Assembly (NCBI GenBank): GCA_011503125.2
Contig: WWBZ02000007.1
Location: forward strand, 1 to 64,000
Source of the DNA: Botryosphaeria dothidea
Taxonomy: Eukaryota > Ascomycota > Dothideomycetes > Botryosphaeriales > Botryosphaeriaceae
Reading direction: 5' to 3'
DNA length: 64,000 bases
A program made the translations under genes and the position numbers. The notes under the pieces were generated by a model. That model searched no databases. It was not told the DNA's origin and was given only the letters and a program-made list of their open reading frames with translations. This document shows, piece by piece, positions 1 to 10,194 of the stretch; within the stretch, counting starts at the first letter, position 1; each line of letters starts with the position of its first letter.

Positions 1-140
1 AACCCTAACCCTAACCCTAACCCTAACCCTAACCCTAACCCTAACCCTAACCCTAACCCTAACCCTAACCCTAACCCTAACCCTAACCCTAACCCTAACC
101 CTAACCCTAACCCTAACCCTAACCCTAACCCTAACCCTAA
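1..140. repeat. Telomere repeat array, (AACCCT)n
   Basis: About 23 perfect tandem copies of AACCCT run from the first base and stop at about 140, where the sequence changes to ATATATTCGACC. The C-rich strand reads 5'->3' into the chromosome, so this is a true left chromosome end with the TTAGGG-type repeat usual in filamentous fungi. No degenerate copies are seen inside the array. The next sequence is subtelomeric helicase relic with no spacer gene. Confidence 0.98.
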
Positions 141-3100
141 TATATTCGACCTCTAAATCGAATTTCTTACCCTCTAAACCTATTAACTTTAATCCTTAAA
201 CCCTTCTTATACTCTAACCGCCCCCCTAATATTTTTTTCTCGAAAATTAAAACTATTACTACTCTTCCTTACTACTCTTTACTTCTACTATCGCCTACGC
301 CTAATCTACTACTATTTAACTCTAAAATCGCGTCTTTCGGCGCTATTAAATATTACCCGCTCGGTCTATACGCCGTATATATAAAAATCGCTACCTTCTA
401 TTTTTTTCTACTAAAAAACCGCCGGTTTTCTATTCTAAAACATACGCGTATCTTTTCTACTATCTCCTACCTCCCTACTCTCTCGATAACTTACCTCGAC
501 CGATCTTCGACCCTCCGTCTAATCTACTAAAACTCCCGCGTTAAATTATTACTCTCGTACCTATCTCCCTTTAAATACCCCGCTAATTTCTATATCTCTT
601 CTATCCGGACGGCCTCGCCGTTATCCTCTATATACGAAAAACCTATTTAACGTTAAAATCTCGACGGCTTTTCTACTCTTTTATTTACTCTATTACCGCT
701 ACTACTACTACTACTACTACTACTATCTATTCTATATTCTCTTCTCTATATTATACTCTTCCGTCTATACTTTCGACCCGCCGCGCTAACTATAAAAATT
801 TCTAAACTAAATTATTACCCTCCACCTCGACCGCGTCCCGCTTTCGCTCTAAATATCTAATAACGCTCGTCTCCTACTCCACGTCTACCCCCTTCTCTAC
901 TATCCGCTATAACTACGCCCTCTAAACCGTTCCGTACCCGTACTTAATCCCGTATAATGCCTCTAATAATACTCTATTAAACTAATACTTCCGCCCCGTT
1001 CTTCTCTACCCGCCGCTCTTCTTTCTCTCTTACCCGTCGTATACGCTCTACGGCGCTCCGTAACTAAAACACTCCGAATATCGGTCGTACCGAATTACCC
1101 GCTTTGCCCGACCTCTCTCCTCCTCCGCCTACTACCCTTACTCCGTTATATAATAGCCGACCCTATAATCCGCCCGCCTTCCCGCCGCCTTATATACTCT
1201 ATAAACCTCCTTCTACCGTTATAACTATCCTTCTATTACCTTAATACCCTCCTACTCCTACTATATCCTCTAAATCTACCTTACGTACGGCTAGGCCCGC
1301 TACTACTTCTGCCTACGAAATATCTCTCCGTTCGTCTCCTACTCTACTTACTCTCCCTCTTCTTTCTTTATCTCTACCTCCTTCTCTCTATCGGCCCCGA
1401 TACTTACTCTTACTACCGGCGGTAATAACCGCGGCTACGGTTACGGCGGCGGCGGCGGCGACGACCGCGGCGGTTAATTATAACGGTAACGATAATTCGG
1501 ATCCGATATTAAATCGCTAGCGAACTCTAAATCCGCCTACTCGCTACTACTACTACTACTACTACTACCTATTTTCTTAACTTTAACCCTCTCGTTTACC
1601 CCGTCTTCCTACCCTCTATATCCGCGCTCTACTAATATACTTAATTAATAAAATACCTTCGCTATTATCGTCGCCTCTATTCCGCTCTATAATACCCTCT
1701 ACCTAAACTACGCTAACGCCCTCTTTAATTCTACCTCTAAATTTAACTCTAACGACCTATTCTACCCCTCTACTAACTACGTTACTACTATCTTTCTTAT
1801 CTACTCTAGTACCTAGCGCTACTTTATCCGCTCGTCTACGAAACTACGCGCCCGCCTATCCTCCGCTATAATTACTACTACCGCCTCGATTATCGTACCG
1901 TCTCGATACTAGTATCTAATTCGTAGAATCTTCTTCTACTACCCCGTCTCCGTCGCCCTATTATTATTATTATCTTCTACCTACTACTACCGCTAGCAAA
2001 TTAACTAGGGTACTCCGTAATATATATACCCGGCGAACGGCTATATTCTTATCCTCCCTCTCGTTCCCCTAGCTCTTTTATCTAACGTCTATACTACCTC
2101 TTCCTCCGGATACTCGCTTAAACTATATACTATTTTTATCCTACCGTAGAATAAATATAAACTATATCTATCTAACTAACGCTCTAATAATCTCTCTAAC
2201 TCTATTACCTCTAAAATCTCGGTCGAAATCTTATATATAACCCGTTCGTATACCTAGCTTCTTACCTACTACTACTACTAGAACGTATTTAACTACTTTT
2301 ACTTCTACTTCTACTCTTCTCTATACTATCTCTCCTACCGCTCTACTACTAACTCTACCTCGTAAATATTATATACTACTTCCCCCTCGCCCTTAATATA
2401 TCTTACTCTAACCCTATTACTATCTATATATCCGTTTAATACCGCTCGCCTATAATACTATCCGCTTATAAACTTATCTATCTACTTTTCCGCCTACTCG
2501 TTACCTTCGTCGTTTTTTATTACTACTCTTATCTATCTTTTACTACTATCTATAATTACTACCTCGCTAATCTACTCTCTACGCCCTATTCTACCGCTTT
2601 TCTACCCGTACTTAATTAAACTAGCTAGTCTCTCTACGTAAACGACTACTAAAATATCGGGTATATTAATATCTAACCCTAACGCGTTTGTTGCCACGAT
2701 TAACCGCCTATTCCTATACGCCTAATACGCTAAATTCTCCGACTTTTACCGCTTATCTACCTACTTCCCGTAGTATACGCTATACTTTAACGCCTATACT
2801 AACCGCTCGGCTCGTCTAGTACTATTACTATATACTATAATTCTACTACTTTTTTTACTCTTATCCTTACCCTTACCCTCGTCCTCGTCCTTATCCTCGT
2901 CCGTCTCGCGGATCCCGAATCGATTCTATAACCGCCGCACCTCTTATACTACTACCGCGATTAAATCCGCCTACTTCTCTATTCCCTCTACCTACTATAC
3001 CTAGTACCGCACGTTCTTACGTACTATCGCGGCCCGCAACTTCGTTATCTCTTTCTTCTATACCCGTATAATCTTAAATAACCGCTCTTTTTCCGCCGGG

Positions 3101-5569
3101 GGCAACGTTACCGTTAATATAACTAACTACGCCTTCGCCTCTACTAACTTATCTAACTTCTATAACTTCGGTCTAAAACTACCGCGCCCGTCTAACGCCG
3201 TATAGTACTCGTCGATAACGATCCGGTCTAACCGCTGCCTACTCTTTAACCGGTCTAAAAACCCGCCGAATAACTTACTAACTACTAACTCTAGCGTAAC
3301 GAATACGATAGACGTCTCTCTCGGCTACTGCCTATCCTACTCTACTACTAAAATACCCGCCTTACGGCATCTATTTACTATATTCTCTCGTAACGAATTT
3401 AACGGCACTACTACTATCGTCGTCCCCGTCTCGCCTACGCTAGCGGTATATAACGCCGGGACTATAAATACTATACTCTTACCCGCTCCTATACCTATTA
3501 CTACTAATAACGAACTACGGCCTTCTACTACCGCCTCTACTACCTACTTTTATACCCCTCTAAACTTAGTATCCTCTTAGTCTATTAACTACCGTAATAT
3601 CTACCGCCTATCTACTATCTTAACCTTCTTCTAACGCCTAAAATTCGCGTCTATATTCTCCGCCACTACCGCTACTAACCGCTTCTTACTACCTCGCTAT
3701 AACTACCGTAATATTAACGCGTACTACTAGAACTAGTAGAACCGGATACTAGCTTCCCTATATCTCTCTATCGTCGTCTTTAACTCCTAGGCCGCCTCGA
3801 TTATTAACCGGCCGTATACCGCGCCCGCTATACGCGTGCTATATCTAAACTATATATCCTACGTATAGCTTTAGCCCTCTATATTACCGTCGCCTTCCTC
3901 GTCCTCCGCCTCCTCTCCTACTACTCCGTCTACGTCGAAAAAATAATCCCCTTTAATAAACCTATTTCCGATCGCCTAGACGCACTACCGGTACGTAGCT
4001 ACGTTAATTTCTACCTCTATCCGCGCCTTACTCTCCCGCTTTATCGCGTCGCGGAACCGGCTAGCCGTCTACTTCGCTGCCGCCGGTCCCTCCGGGCTCT
4101 AAACGAACCCGTACTCTTCCGGCGGCCTATCTCTCCCCTCCGCTACGTACGCTAATAACCGCTCGAACGGGATAACTATCTACACGTAATATATTAATAA
4201 CTCGCCTACCTCCTACGGTAAATACCGGTAGATAATCTTTAAACTACTATCCCGGCCGTGCCCCTTATAGTACCGGGTTACGTATACTATTAACCCGTCC
4301 TCGACGAATACGTTACGCTACCCGCCGTTAGCCGTATTATAATACCGGATACTTATTAACTCGGGTACCCGCGCCGGCCCGCCGCCGGTAATATATATTA
4401 ATACGGCTAACTACTCTTTAAACCTATCTACCGTCCGCCTAAATCCGCCGATAGCTTCGCGGTTCTACCTAGCCGGATACTATACCGGGTTCTCGTGCGG
4501 GTTAGCGATAAACTACTACCTCTACTACCGCCCTCGCTTCTACCCCGTAATTAACCGCTCGTATAACTACTACTAGCCGTCCGCCTCCTTCTCTAACGGC
4601 TACCGATTCCGCGGGTCCTTAATAAAAAACTATCCGGGCTCCGTTACGCTTAGATTATCGCGTATCCGATCCTATCTAATAGCTAGTAACTCCCCTATCC
4701 GCTCCTAGCTAGTCGATACCTATATTACCTCCTCTACTAACGTCTACCTATAATCGCCCGCTAATCCGTATACCTACGCGCGGAAACTATCTATACTAAA
4801 CTCGATACCCCGGTATACTAACGTCTCGCTACCCGGCCCCGTCTACCGTATCGCACCCGGTGCCGTAGTCGTGTATCTAATCTTTATCCCGTACGTTCTA
4901 GCGTCGTATATCTAACTTATCGGCGTCGGTTCGTCCCTAACTATAAACCTATTAACTATCTCGCGTACCCGCTACTAAACCCTACTATCCCCGCTATTCC
5001 TAGCCGCCTACTACGCGCTCTATACTACTATAATACGCGTTAACTTAATAACTACTAATAACTTAGGCGTATACGCCAACGGGCTCTACTACTCTTTTCC
5101 CTCTTTACTAATTTCTAATATAGCTAATCCGCTAATTAACGCGTTAGTATAGCTATCGTCCTCGGTCTAGTAATCTAATAAACTAATATAAAATACTAAA
5201 TACTTATACTCTAATAAACTTAACTCGTTTTTATCCTTCTCTTTTTCTTTCCCTTCTCCTTCTTCTTCTCTTTTCTCTTTCTCCTCCGCCTCGTTACTAT
5301 ATTCTTCCTTATTATTAATACTCTCTAATATACCTCTACTATCCTTACCTTCCTCCTTAAACTCGAATTTAATCTTCTCTTTCTTATTCTTATTCTCGAT
5401 ATTCTTATTAACTAGGATTACTAGCTCTACCGCCTTACCCTCTACCTACTCTAACCGGGCTTCCTTAATAAAATTCTATAACGCTCTACTCTACTCTACC
5501 GTTAACTCGTATAGCGGCCTTACTTCCGGCTAGTACTAGTACTAGTACTACTATCTTTATTACCGCCCT

Positions 5570-5601
<32 letters not shown>

Positions 5602-6868
5602 ATCGACTACTACTATAGCGTACGTACGAAAAACGTATCTAATAATCCGCTACTACGCCTACTTATACTACTACTTAGTATCCTCGCCTATACGCGCCTC
5701 GAACGGGTATCCCGGCTTAACGTTGCTTTCCTTATAGATTATCTCGAATCTAACCTCGATATTAACCGACGTCTAAACCGTCGCCTACGCCTTATTAATT
5801 ATCTAGCCGAAACTCTAGTATATAATAGCTAAAATCTCCGCCTAGGTCTACTGTCTCCGCCGCCTATCCCGCTCGACCCGGCTACTACCTTCTCTACCCT
5901 CGCCTCTCCGCCTATTCTTTCTCTACTACTTCTACTACTACCGCTTCTACTCTTTCGCCGGTAACTCCGCGTACTACTATAATTTCTTTATAGCGAACCC
6001 GGCTAAATACTCCGCCTACCCGACCCTACGCAACTACGGGTTAGCCTCTAACTTCTTCTACGGCTATACTACCGCCTTACGCCGCCGCTTCTCCTACTAT
6101 AACCCCGCCTCGATCTACTAGCGAATACGCTAGCTAGCCGTTATCGGTGCTACTATTCCTTACTCTTACTACTACTACTACTACTACTCCTCCTCGCCGT
6201 ACGGCTACCCGGCTTCTAATACCTCGAAATACTCCTACCTAGGCCCGCGGTTAAAAAACCTCTAGTAACGCACGCCCGTCCGCTACGGCCTAGCGATATC
6301 GTACGCCCTACGCCTCTACGCTAACGACCCGCCCTTACGCTATTTATTTATCTATCCGTATACGCTACGATAATACTTCTATATTCTCTTCTCCGTCCGG
6401 ACGATATATTCGTACTTACTATCCTCCCCGCTACTACCGCTACTACTACTACCGCTACCGCCGCTACGTCGCCTATCTACCGGCTACTCGCTCGCTAATC
6501 TATCGCTATAGACCGGTAAATACTAGATCGCCCGGACCGGCCGTAACGGCGTCTCGAACTACGCCTTTAACTACGCGCTATCGCGTATTAAATCTTCCTC
6601 TCTCTCCTTTACCGCGGCTACGATACTCCGCCTACTAGACGTATCTAATCGATAGTTCCGCCCTCGTAAATACGCGTTTACCTCCCCTAATAATACGGCT
6701 AATCCGTAATCTTTATAAACGATAATCCTAAACTTAGATACGTACGCGAATAGCTCTATAGCTAGCTAGCCGCCTATTATTTATACGTCGTTATTATTAT
6801 TTAAACTACTACCTTCTACTTTATCTCCTTAGACTTTCTTACTATTCCGTCTATTTCCTACCTTACTA
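141..6868 (-). pseudogene. Telomere-linked RecQ-like helicase relic, RIP-degraded
   Basis: No ORF above 60 codons survives, but the minus strand still carries the helicase core in order. Walker A reads GIGAGKS (about 3475-3495) and is followed by TIVVVPL. The DEAH-box reads IVIDEYY (3202-3213 region), a RIP form of DECH. Motif V reads ATNALGLDI (about 2670-2695) and motif VI reads GRIGR (2581-2595). After it, about 2400-2470, comes a cysteine-rich tail pattern whose Cys codons have become Tyr. This arrangement and the position beside the telomere match fungal telomere-linked helicases (TLH). The gene reads toward the telomere. Everything from about 3900 to 6868 would be the N-terminal part and is not recognisable; 141-2000 would be C-terminal or 3' sequence. 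True ends are unknown. CpA and TpG are almost absent while CpG is kept, the mark of saturated RIP. Confidence 0.8.
697..724. repeat. (CTA)n microsatellite in helicase relic
   Basis: A run of about eight CTA/ACT units. Similar runs lie at 1543-1568, 5571-5600 and 6166-6185. On the coding (minus) strand they read TAG, so they may be former CAG (Gln) tracts of the helicase converted by RIP; this origin is inference. Confidence 0.8.
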
Positions 6869-6933
6869 GTCTATCGGTCTATCGGTCTATCGGTCTATCG
6901 GTCTACCGATCTACCGGTCTACTAGTCTACTAG
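6869..6933. repeat. 8-bp tandem repeat, unit GTCTATCG
   Basis: Eight head-to-tail 8-bp units: four perfect GTCTATCG, then diverged units GTCTACCG, ATCTACCG and GTCTACTA twice. It marks the outer edge of the RIP-saturated helicase block. No function is evident. Confidence 0.85.
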
Positions 6934-7497
6934 TTATACGGGGTAGCGGTAGTTTAATAGACGCGTCCTACTTCGTGTCGACACGCCTACCCCCGAACCT
7001 TTTTCTAATAATTTTACGACGCGTCCTACCCCTGGGCCTAAACCGGCTTAGGCACCGCTTTTAACCGCTTAACTCCTGCCCCGGCCTACGCTGGCCAAAC
7101 GGATTACTTCTCGATCGAACTTTCTAACTCGGCGTCCAACCCTTACCGCGGCCTTCCTCCCCCCCCCCTTAACTATCTTCCTAGCGCTTCTAACGTACCC
7201 GGCGAGCTTACCTAACTCTAACCGCCGTCGCCGCTACGCGTACCCTTAGGCCGGGCGGGCCTATACGCCGAGCGCCCTTACTAAACCGCCAACCCTAACT
7301 ACTCGATATTATTACCGCTACTATCGGAATCCGGCCTTTTCTCGTCGGATCCGGGGTACGCGCGCGCGCCCGTACCTTTCCGCGCGGTCGCATCCTCGAT
7401 TTTCGCCCGGGAACCCCAATTATCTCAGCCCTCCTGCCACCAACTATCTTAGCCTACTCGAGCTAAAAGTAGGGTTAGGTTTTTATATGGAGCGGCC
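6934..7497. other. GC- and CpG-rich transition without a gene
   Basis: No gene is seen. The first part is C/G-rich and still poor in CpA and TpG (with a CGCGCGCG run near 7361); from about 7400 normal dinucleotide use returns. It could be the former 5' flank of the helicase, which would begin here on the minus strand. A short TTAGGG-like piece (TAGGGTTAGGT) lies at 7470-7480, in the orientation opposite to the terminal array. Confidence 0.5.
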
Positions 7498-7520
7498 AAC
7501 CATCTTAGGCTGAGATGGTT
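7498..7520. repeat. Short perfect inverted repeat (8-bp arms)
   Basis: AACCATCT and AGATGGTT flank a 7-base spacer, giving a possible hairpin. A related sequence, CCAACTATCTTAGCC, occurs about 50 bases upstream, as if one copy had been changed from CCATCT to CTATCT by RIP. Function unknown. Confidence 0.6.
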
Positions 7521-7535
7521 GCTGCATTGTGGGTA

Positions 7536-7559
7536 GGTGATTGAGCTCATTTTCCATCA
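7536..7559 (-). mobile_element. Terminal scrap of a Copia-F LTR
   Basis: These 24 bases are the exact reverse complement of the first 24 bases of the Copia-F LTR found at 40734 and 45981 (start TGATGGAAAATGAG). Only the terminus is present. It shows that the Copia-F family once sat in the gene island near this telomere. The reading frame crossing this site starts with GTG and is not a credible gene. Confidence 0.75.
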
Positions 7560-7867
7560 ATACTATATTGCGACCCAAGCAAATGTAGAATTAACGCTCA
7601 ACGATAAACCTAAAATACCCTTTCGTCAAATAGTGCAATTTATCCTCTTCCATCGCTATTCACCATTCAACACACGCAGTTCCACAAATCCCAAACCTCC
7701 ATATTTCCTTACGAGCATGTCCCGTATCCTATCCTCTGCCTTACCAAACTCATTCGGCGCAAGAGTAGTCTATGTCTTATGTCAGGCAGTGACAAAGAGC
7801 TAAGAATCGAAAACCGAGTTTAAGTCTGAATAGCTAAGGTAAGTTAGCTTTGTTCCTTTTCGTTGTT
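7560..7867. other. Intergenic, no gene recognised
   Basis: A frame is open here but begins at a GTG inside the LTR scrap and shows no domain, so I do not call it. The segment is probably the 3' flank of the secreted-protein gene that ends at 7868. Dinucleotide use is normal (CpA and TpG present), so the block is not saturated by RIP. Confidence 0.4.
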
Positions 7868-8434
7868 CTAGGACATAACCTTACGATTTATAGATAAATA
7901 GAGGTTTTGTCTTCCTGATTCATATCTACCTAGAATAGCGGCGATATAATTTCCTCCACCCATCATCCTATTAATAACTTTGCAGAATGGGGTATTTAGA
8001 AATCCTGGCCATTCTGAATCGCTAGGCGCGACATTGAAATCGGCCCGAGAGCCTAGTCCATGGCTGCGGCGGAAGGACTGCATCGCCTGAATAGTTGCGG
8101 GTTCTACAACATCGTCGATGACGGCCACCTTCAAGGATGTCGGTTGTATGCGCTCTTTCTCAGTGCACAGCCGATATAAAATGTCGCTGAAGAAGAGCTT
8201 CTTTGGGTTTCCGGTCTCTGCTGCGTTCTGTGCTATATAGATTGTAAACTGCGCTTGTTCCGTGTTGATGAGAACTTGGTCAATCGGGGCATGTCCGCCT
8301 TGATAGTATGCCGAATGGACATTCCAGCGTCCTTTGTTGTCTTTTTGGACAACGTAATTATGATCCTCTAAGGTGTCACATAGTGCACCATTAATGGAGG
8401 TAAGGAGAAAGAAGACGGCTAATATAAAGCGCAT
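7868..8434 (-). CDS. Small secreted protein, candidate effector
   Basis: An intact 188-residue frame on the minus strand. I prefer the internal ATG at 8434 to the in-frame ATG at 8515, because it is directly followed by a classic signal peptide (MRFILAVFFLLTSINGALC) with likely cleavage near residue 19-20, and its context (CCCAAGATG) is good. The upstream start would bury that signal behind 27 residues. The mature part is about 168 residues with two cysteines (in YRLCTEK and TPFCKV), which allows at most one disulfide, and no membrane span. I do not recognise a domain. It is the only intact non-transposon gene in the window and lies in a low-RIP island between two heavily mutated blocks. Secreted, small, orphan-like and telomere-near fits a fungal effector or a secreted ribonuclease/antimicrobial-type protein, but that is inference. 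Confidence 0.7.
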   Translation of the reverse strand: MRFILAVFFLLTSINGALCDTLEDHNYVVQKDNKGRWNVHSAYYQGGHAPIDQVLINTEQAQFTIYIAQNAAETGNPKKLFFSDILYRLCTEKERIQPTSLKVAVIDDVVEPATIQAMQSFRRSHGLGSRADFNVAPSDSEWPGFLNTPFCKVINRMMGGGNYIAAILGRYESGRQNLYLSINRKVMS

Positions 8435-8987
8435 CTTGGGCGGTTGTGGGTTGAAAAATGGACGAAAAGAGAAACTGATATCGATTCGAGCTGAGAACAA
8501 AGGGTATGAAAACATGAAGCGATTTGAGATGACTTTAGTAACCAGTGGTGGTGGTGTAGTAACGACTTTTGCTTGGGCAATAAATTAGATAGCGAGCACT
8601 TGAGCGATATAAAATATTCCCTCAGATACGCTAATAATATTCCTGTGCATTTTAGACCTCAAAGTTATATAGCTAGAGCTAAAGTGAAACCGGGACAGAC
8701 GTAGAATTGAGTCGACTTGCTTTCAACGATTCGGTGATATTAAAGTACGATATAATATACGTGAAATTGACTAGAGAAAGTTTTGCTTCATCTTCTTCGG
8801 ATACTCCAACCGGGAAGTACCACGGAGATATTAAATTAATACGGATAGCTAAAAAAATACTTTATTGAATTTTGTGAAGTTAGAAGAGAAAGAGTTGAGT
8901 TAAGTTGAGTTCACTTACCCTGACCCGTCTTGTTACGACACTCCCGTGTTACGGCACAGCCTTCGTAGGACAGAAAAGGACGGGGTA

Positions 8988-9029
<42 letters not shown>

Positions 9030-9349
9030 CATACACCCGTCGGCCTTAGTAGACTATAGGGACAAGTAACGCTAATCGACGCTAATCTACACTGGGGTCC
9101 CGGTTCATTCAAAGCCTAGCACACTGTATGTAAAGAAACTACGGCTTCCTCCTGTTCAGCAATCTAAAAACAGACGAATAAAAGCATTAATAGATAACGC
9201 TAAACAAATTATAAGAAATAAGAGAGAGAAAGTATAGAAGTAGAGCTATCCTCCCTGCACCCCTTATACCATCCCCTTCGAGACCACTTCCCGAGTGCTA
9301 TTAGTCCCTATAGCGGCGTGACGGCTGGTTGGAGAAGGGGTTGATTTGC
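8435..9349. other. Non-coding island with microsatellite and LTR-like end
   Basis: The proximal part is the upstream region of the secreted-protein gene. At 8947 the sequence TGTTACGGCACAGCCTTC matches the reverse complement of the 3' end of the solo LTR at 49628-50090, so a minus-strand LTR terminus of that family starts here; the match fades within about 30 bases and no second end is seen. (ATG)n occupies 8991-9028. No gene is seen between 9029 and 9349. Confidence 0.5.
8991..9028. repeat. (ATG)n microsatellite
   Basis: About twelve and a half perfect ATG units. It is not RIP-mutated although it is full of TpG, which agrees with a low-RIP island. Confidence 0.95.
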
Positions 9350-9475
9350 TTTATTTATTTATTTATTTAGTTTAACGTCCCTTTCCAGTCCTAGACTATT
9401 AGAGACGGGGCCGGAGGGCCCGTTTCTATATACTATACTATACGCGGTACTAGAGGGGTCGGTAATAATATAAGA
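9350..9475 (-). mobile_element. LINE 3'-end fragment (LINE-1 type)
   Basis: Begins with (TTTA)n followed by GTTTAACGTCC and CTATTAGAGACGGGG, the same order as the 3' ends of LINE-1 (35763) and LINE-2 (50157). On the minus strand this is the 3' terminus with a simple AAAT tail. The copy is severely 5'-truncated and its inner limit is uncertain. It is the sequence into which Gypsy-A (minus copy) later inserted nearby. Confidence 0.6.
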
Positions 9476-9499
9476 AATAGTGACGCTTTAGCGATCCCG

Positions 9500-9683
9500 T
9501 GTTAGGGCTTAACCTCAGGATGATCGCTGAAAGGTATATTACGCTATGTACGTTAAGCTAGACTTAAGAAGAAAGAAGAGAAGACGTAGAAGAAAGGAAA
9601 GAGTTATATACAAGGGAGGCTTGGCGTCACGTGACCCGCCGATGATCCTCTGAGGCTTGATCCTGAGGCTTCAGACTCTAACA
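9500..9683 (-). repeat. Gypsy-A 3' LTR (minus copy)
   Basis: TGTTAG...CTAACA ends. Contains CACGTGAC and, read on the minus strand, a TATA-like GTATATAACT. It is the least RIP-altered of the four Gypsy-A LTRs. The adjoining purine tract (reverse complement of 9684-9703, GGAGGGGGGG-type) is the plus-strand primer site. Confidence 0.9.
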
Positions 9684-9703
9684 TCACTCCCCCCCTCCTC
9701 TTC

Positions 9704-9745
9704 CCGGTTCGAGAGGTTGCGGGTTCGAATCCGGGTGGGGACTGT
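9704..9745 (+). other. tRNA 3'-half-like segment inside Gypsy-A
   Basis: The plus strand contains GGTTGCGGGTTCGAATCCGG, an excellent Pol III B-box/T-arm sequence, followed by GTGGGGAC like the 3' side of an acceptor stem. The 5' half of a tRNA is missing. Translating it antisense gives PPGFEPATSRTG, a string often seen when tRNA sequence is mistaken for protein. The same segment is present in the other Gypsy-A copy (about 21686-21728), so it belongs to the element family. Function unknown; it may be captured primer or tRNA sequence. Confidence 0.65.
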
Positions 9746-9794
9746 TGCTTTTTTTTTTTTTTTTTTTTTGACCTTTCTCTGTTTTTGACCCTTC

Positions 9795-9879
9795 CTGCCC
9801 TGCTTGCCTTGCTTGCCTTGCTTGCCTTGCTTGCCCTGCTTGCCCTGCTTGCCCTGCTTGCCCTGCTTGCCCTGCTTGT
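9795..9879. repeat. 9-bp minisatellite in Gypsy-A 3' region
   Basis: About nine head-to-tail TTGCCTTGC/TTGCCCTGC units near the 3' LTR. It produces a spurious Arg-Ala-Ser repeat frame. The equivalent array in the plus copy is at 21552-21653 and is longer. A poly-T run (9751-9769) lies next to it. Confidence 0.85.
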
Positions 9880-10194
9880 TTGTTGGTCGCGTTTTGGTGG
9901 GTGTGGGTATATGGGTTGAAAAAGCGAACCCTGAATCATCAAACGGCTACATGGCGTAGTTGGAAACTTGGCTGACCGACAGCAGGTGCGGTAATACGTG
10001 CCTTAGGGTGGCGACATCCCTTAGTTAACTAGCTCCTATGAGCTTGTCGACTGGCTGTCGAATTAAGGGCCTGCCTGTTAGCAGGAAGAGGGTTGTCCGG
10101 CACGGGACTAGGTCCTGTGGTCTATAATACCTATACTAGGTGACCGCTTATGCCTCGCTCGCCCTCGGGGCGGGTGGTGTAGTGCTCATCTGGT

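Noticed and set aside
6869..6933. Possible CRISPR-like array
   Set aside because: The 8-bp units are contiguous with no spacers, and the context is a eukaryotic subtelomere.
7537..7803. 88-codon open frame on the plus strand
   Set aside because: Starts with GTG inside an LTR scrap, has no ATG in a useful place and no domain.
8373..8588. 71-codon plus-strand frame
   Set aside because: Antisense to the signal-peptide end of the secreted-protein gene; a shadow.
9604..9942. 112-codon frame with an Arg-Ala-Ser repeat
   Set aside because: Product of the 9-bp minisatellite and of antisense tRNA-like sequence (PPGFEPATSRTG); part of the Gypsy-A 3' end and LTR.
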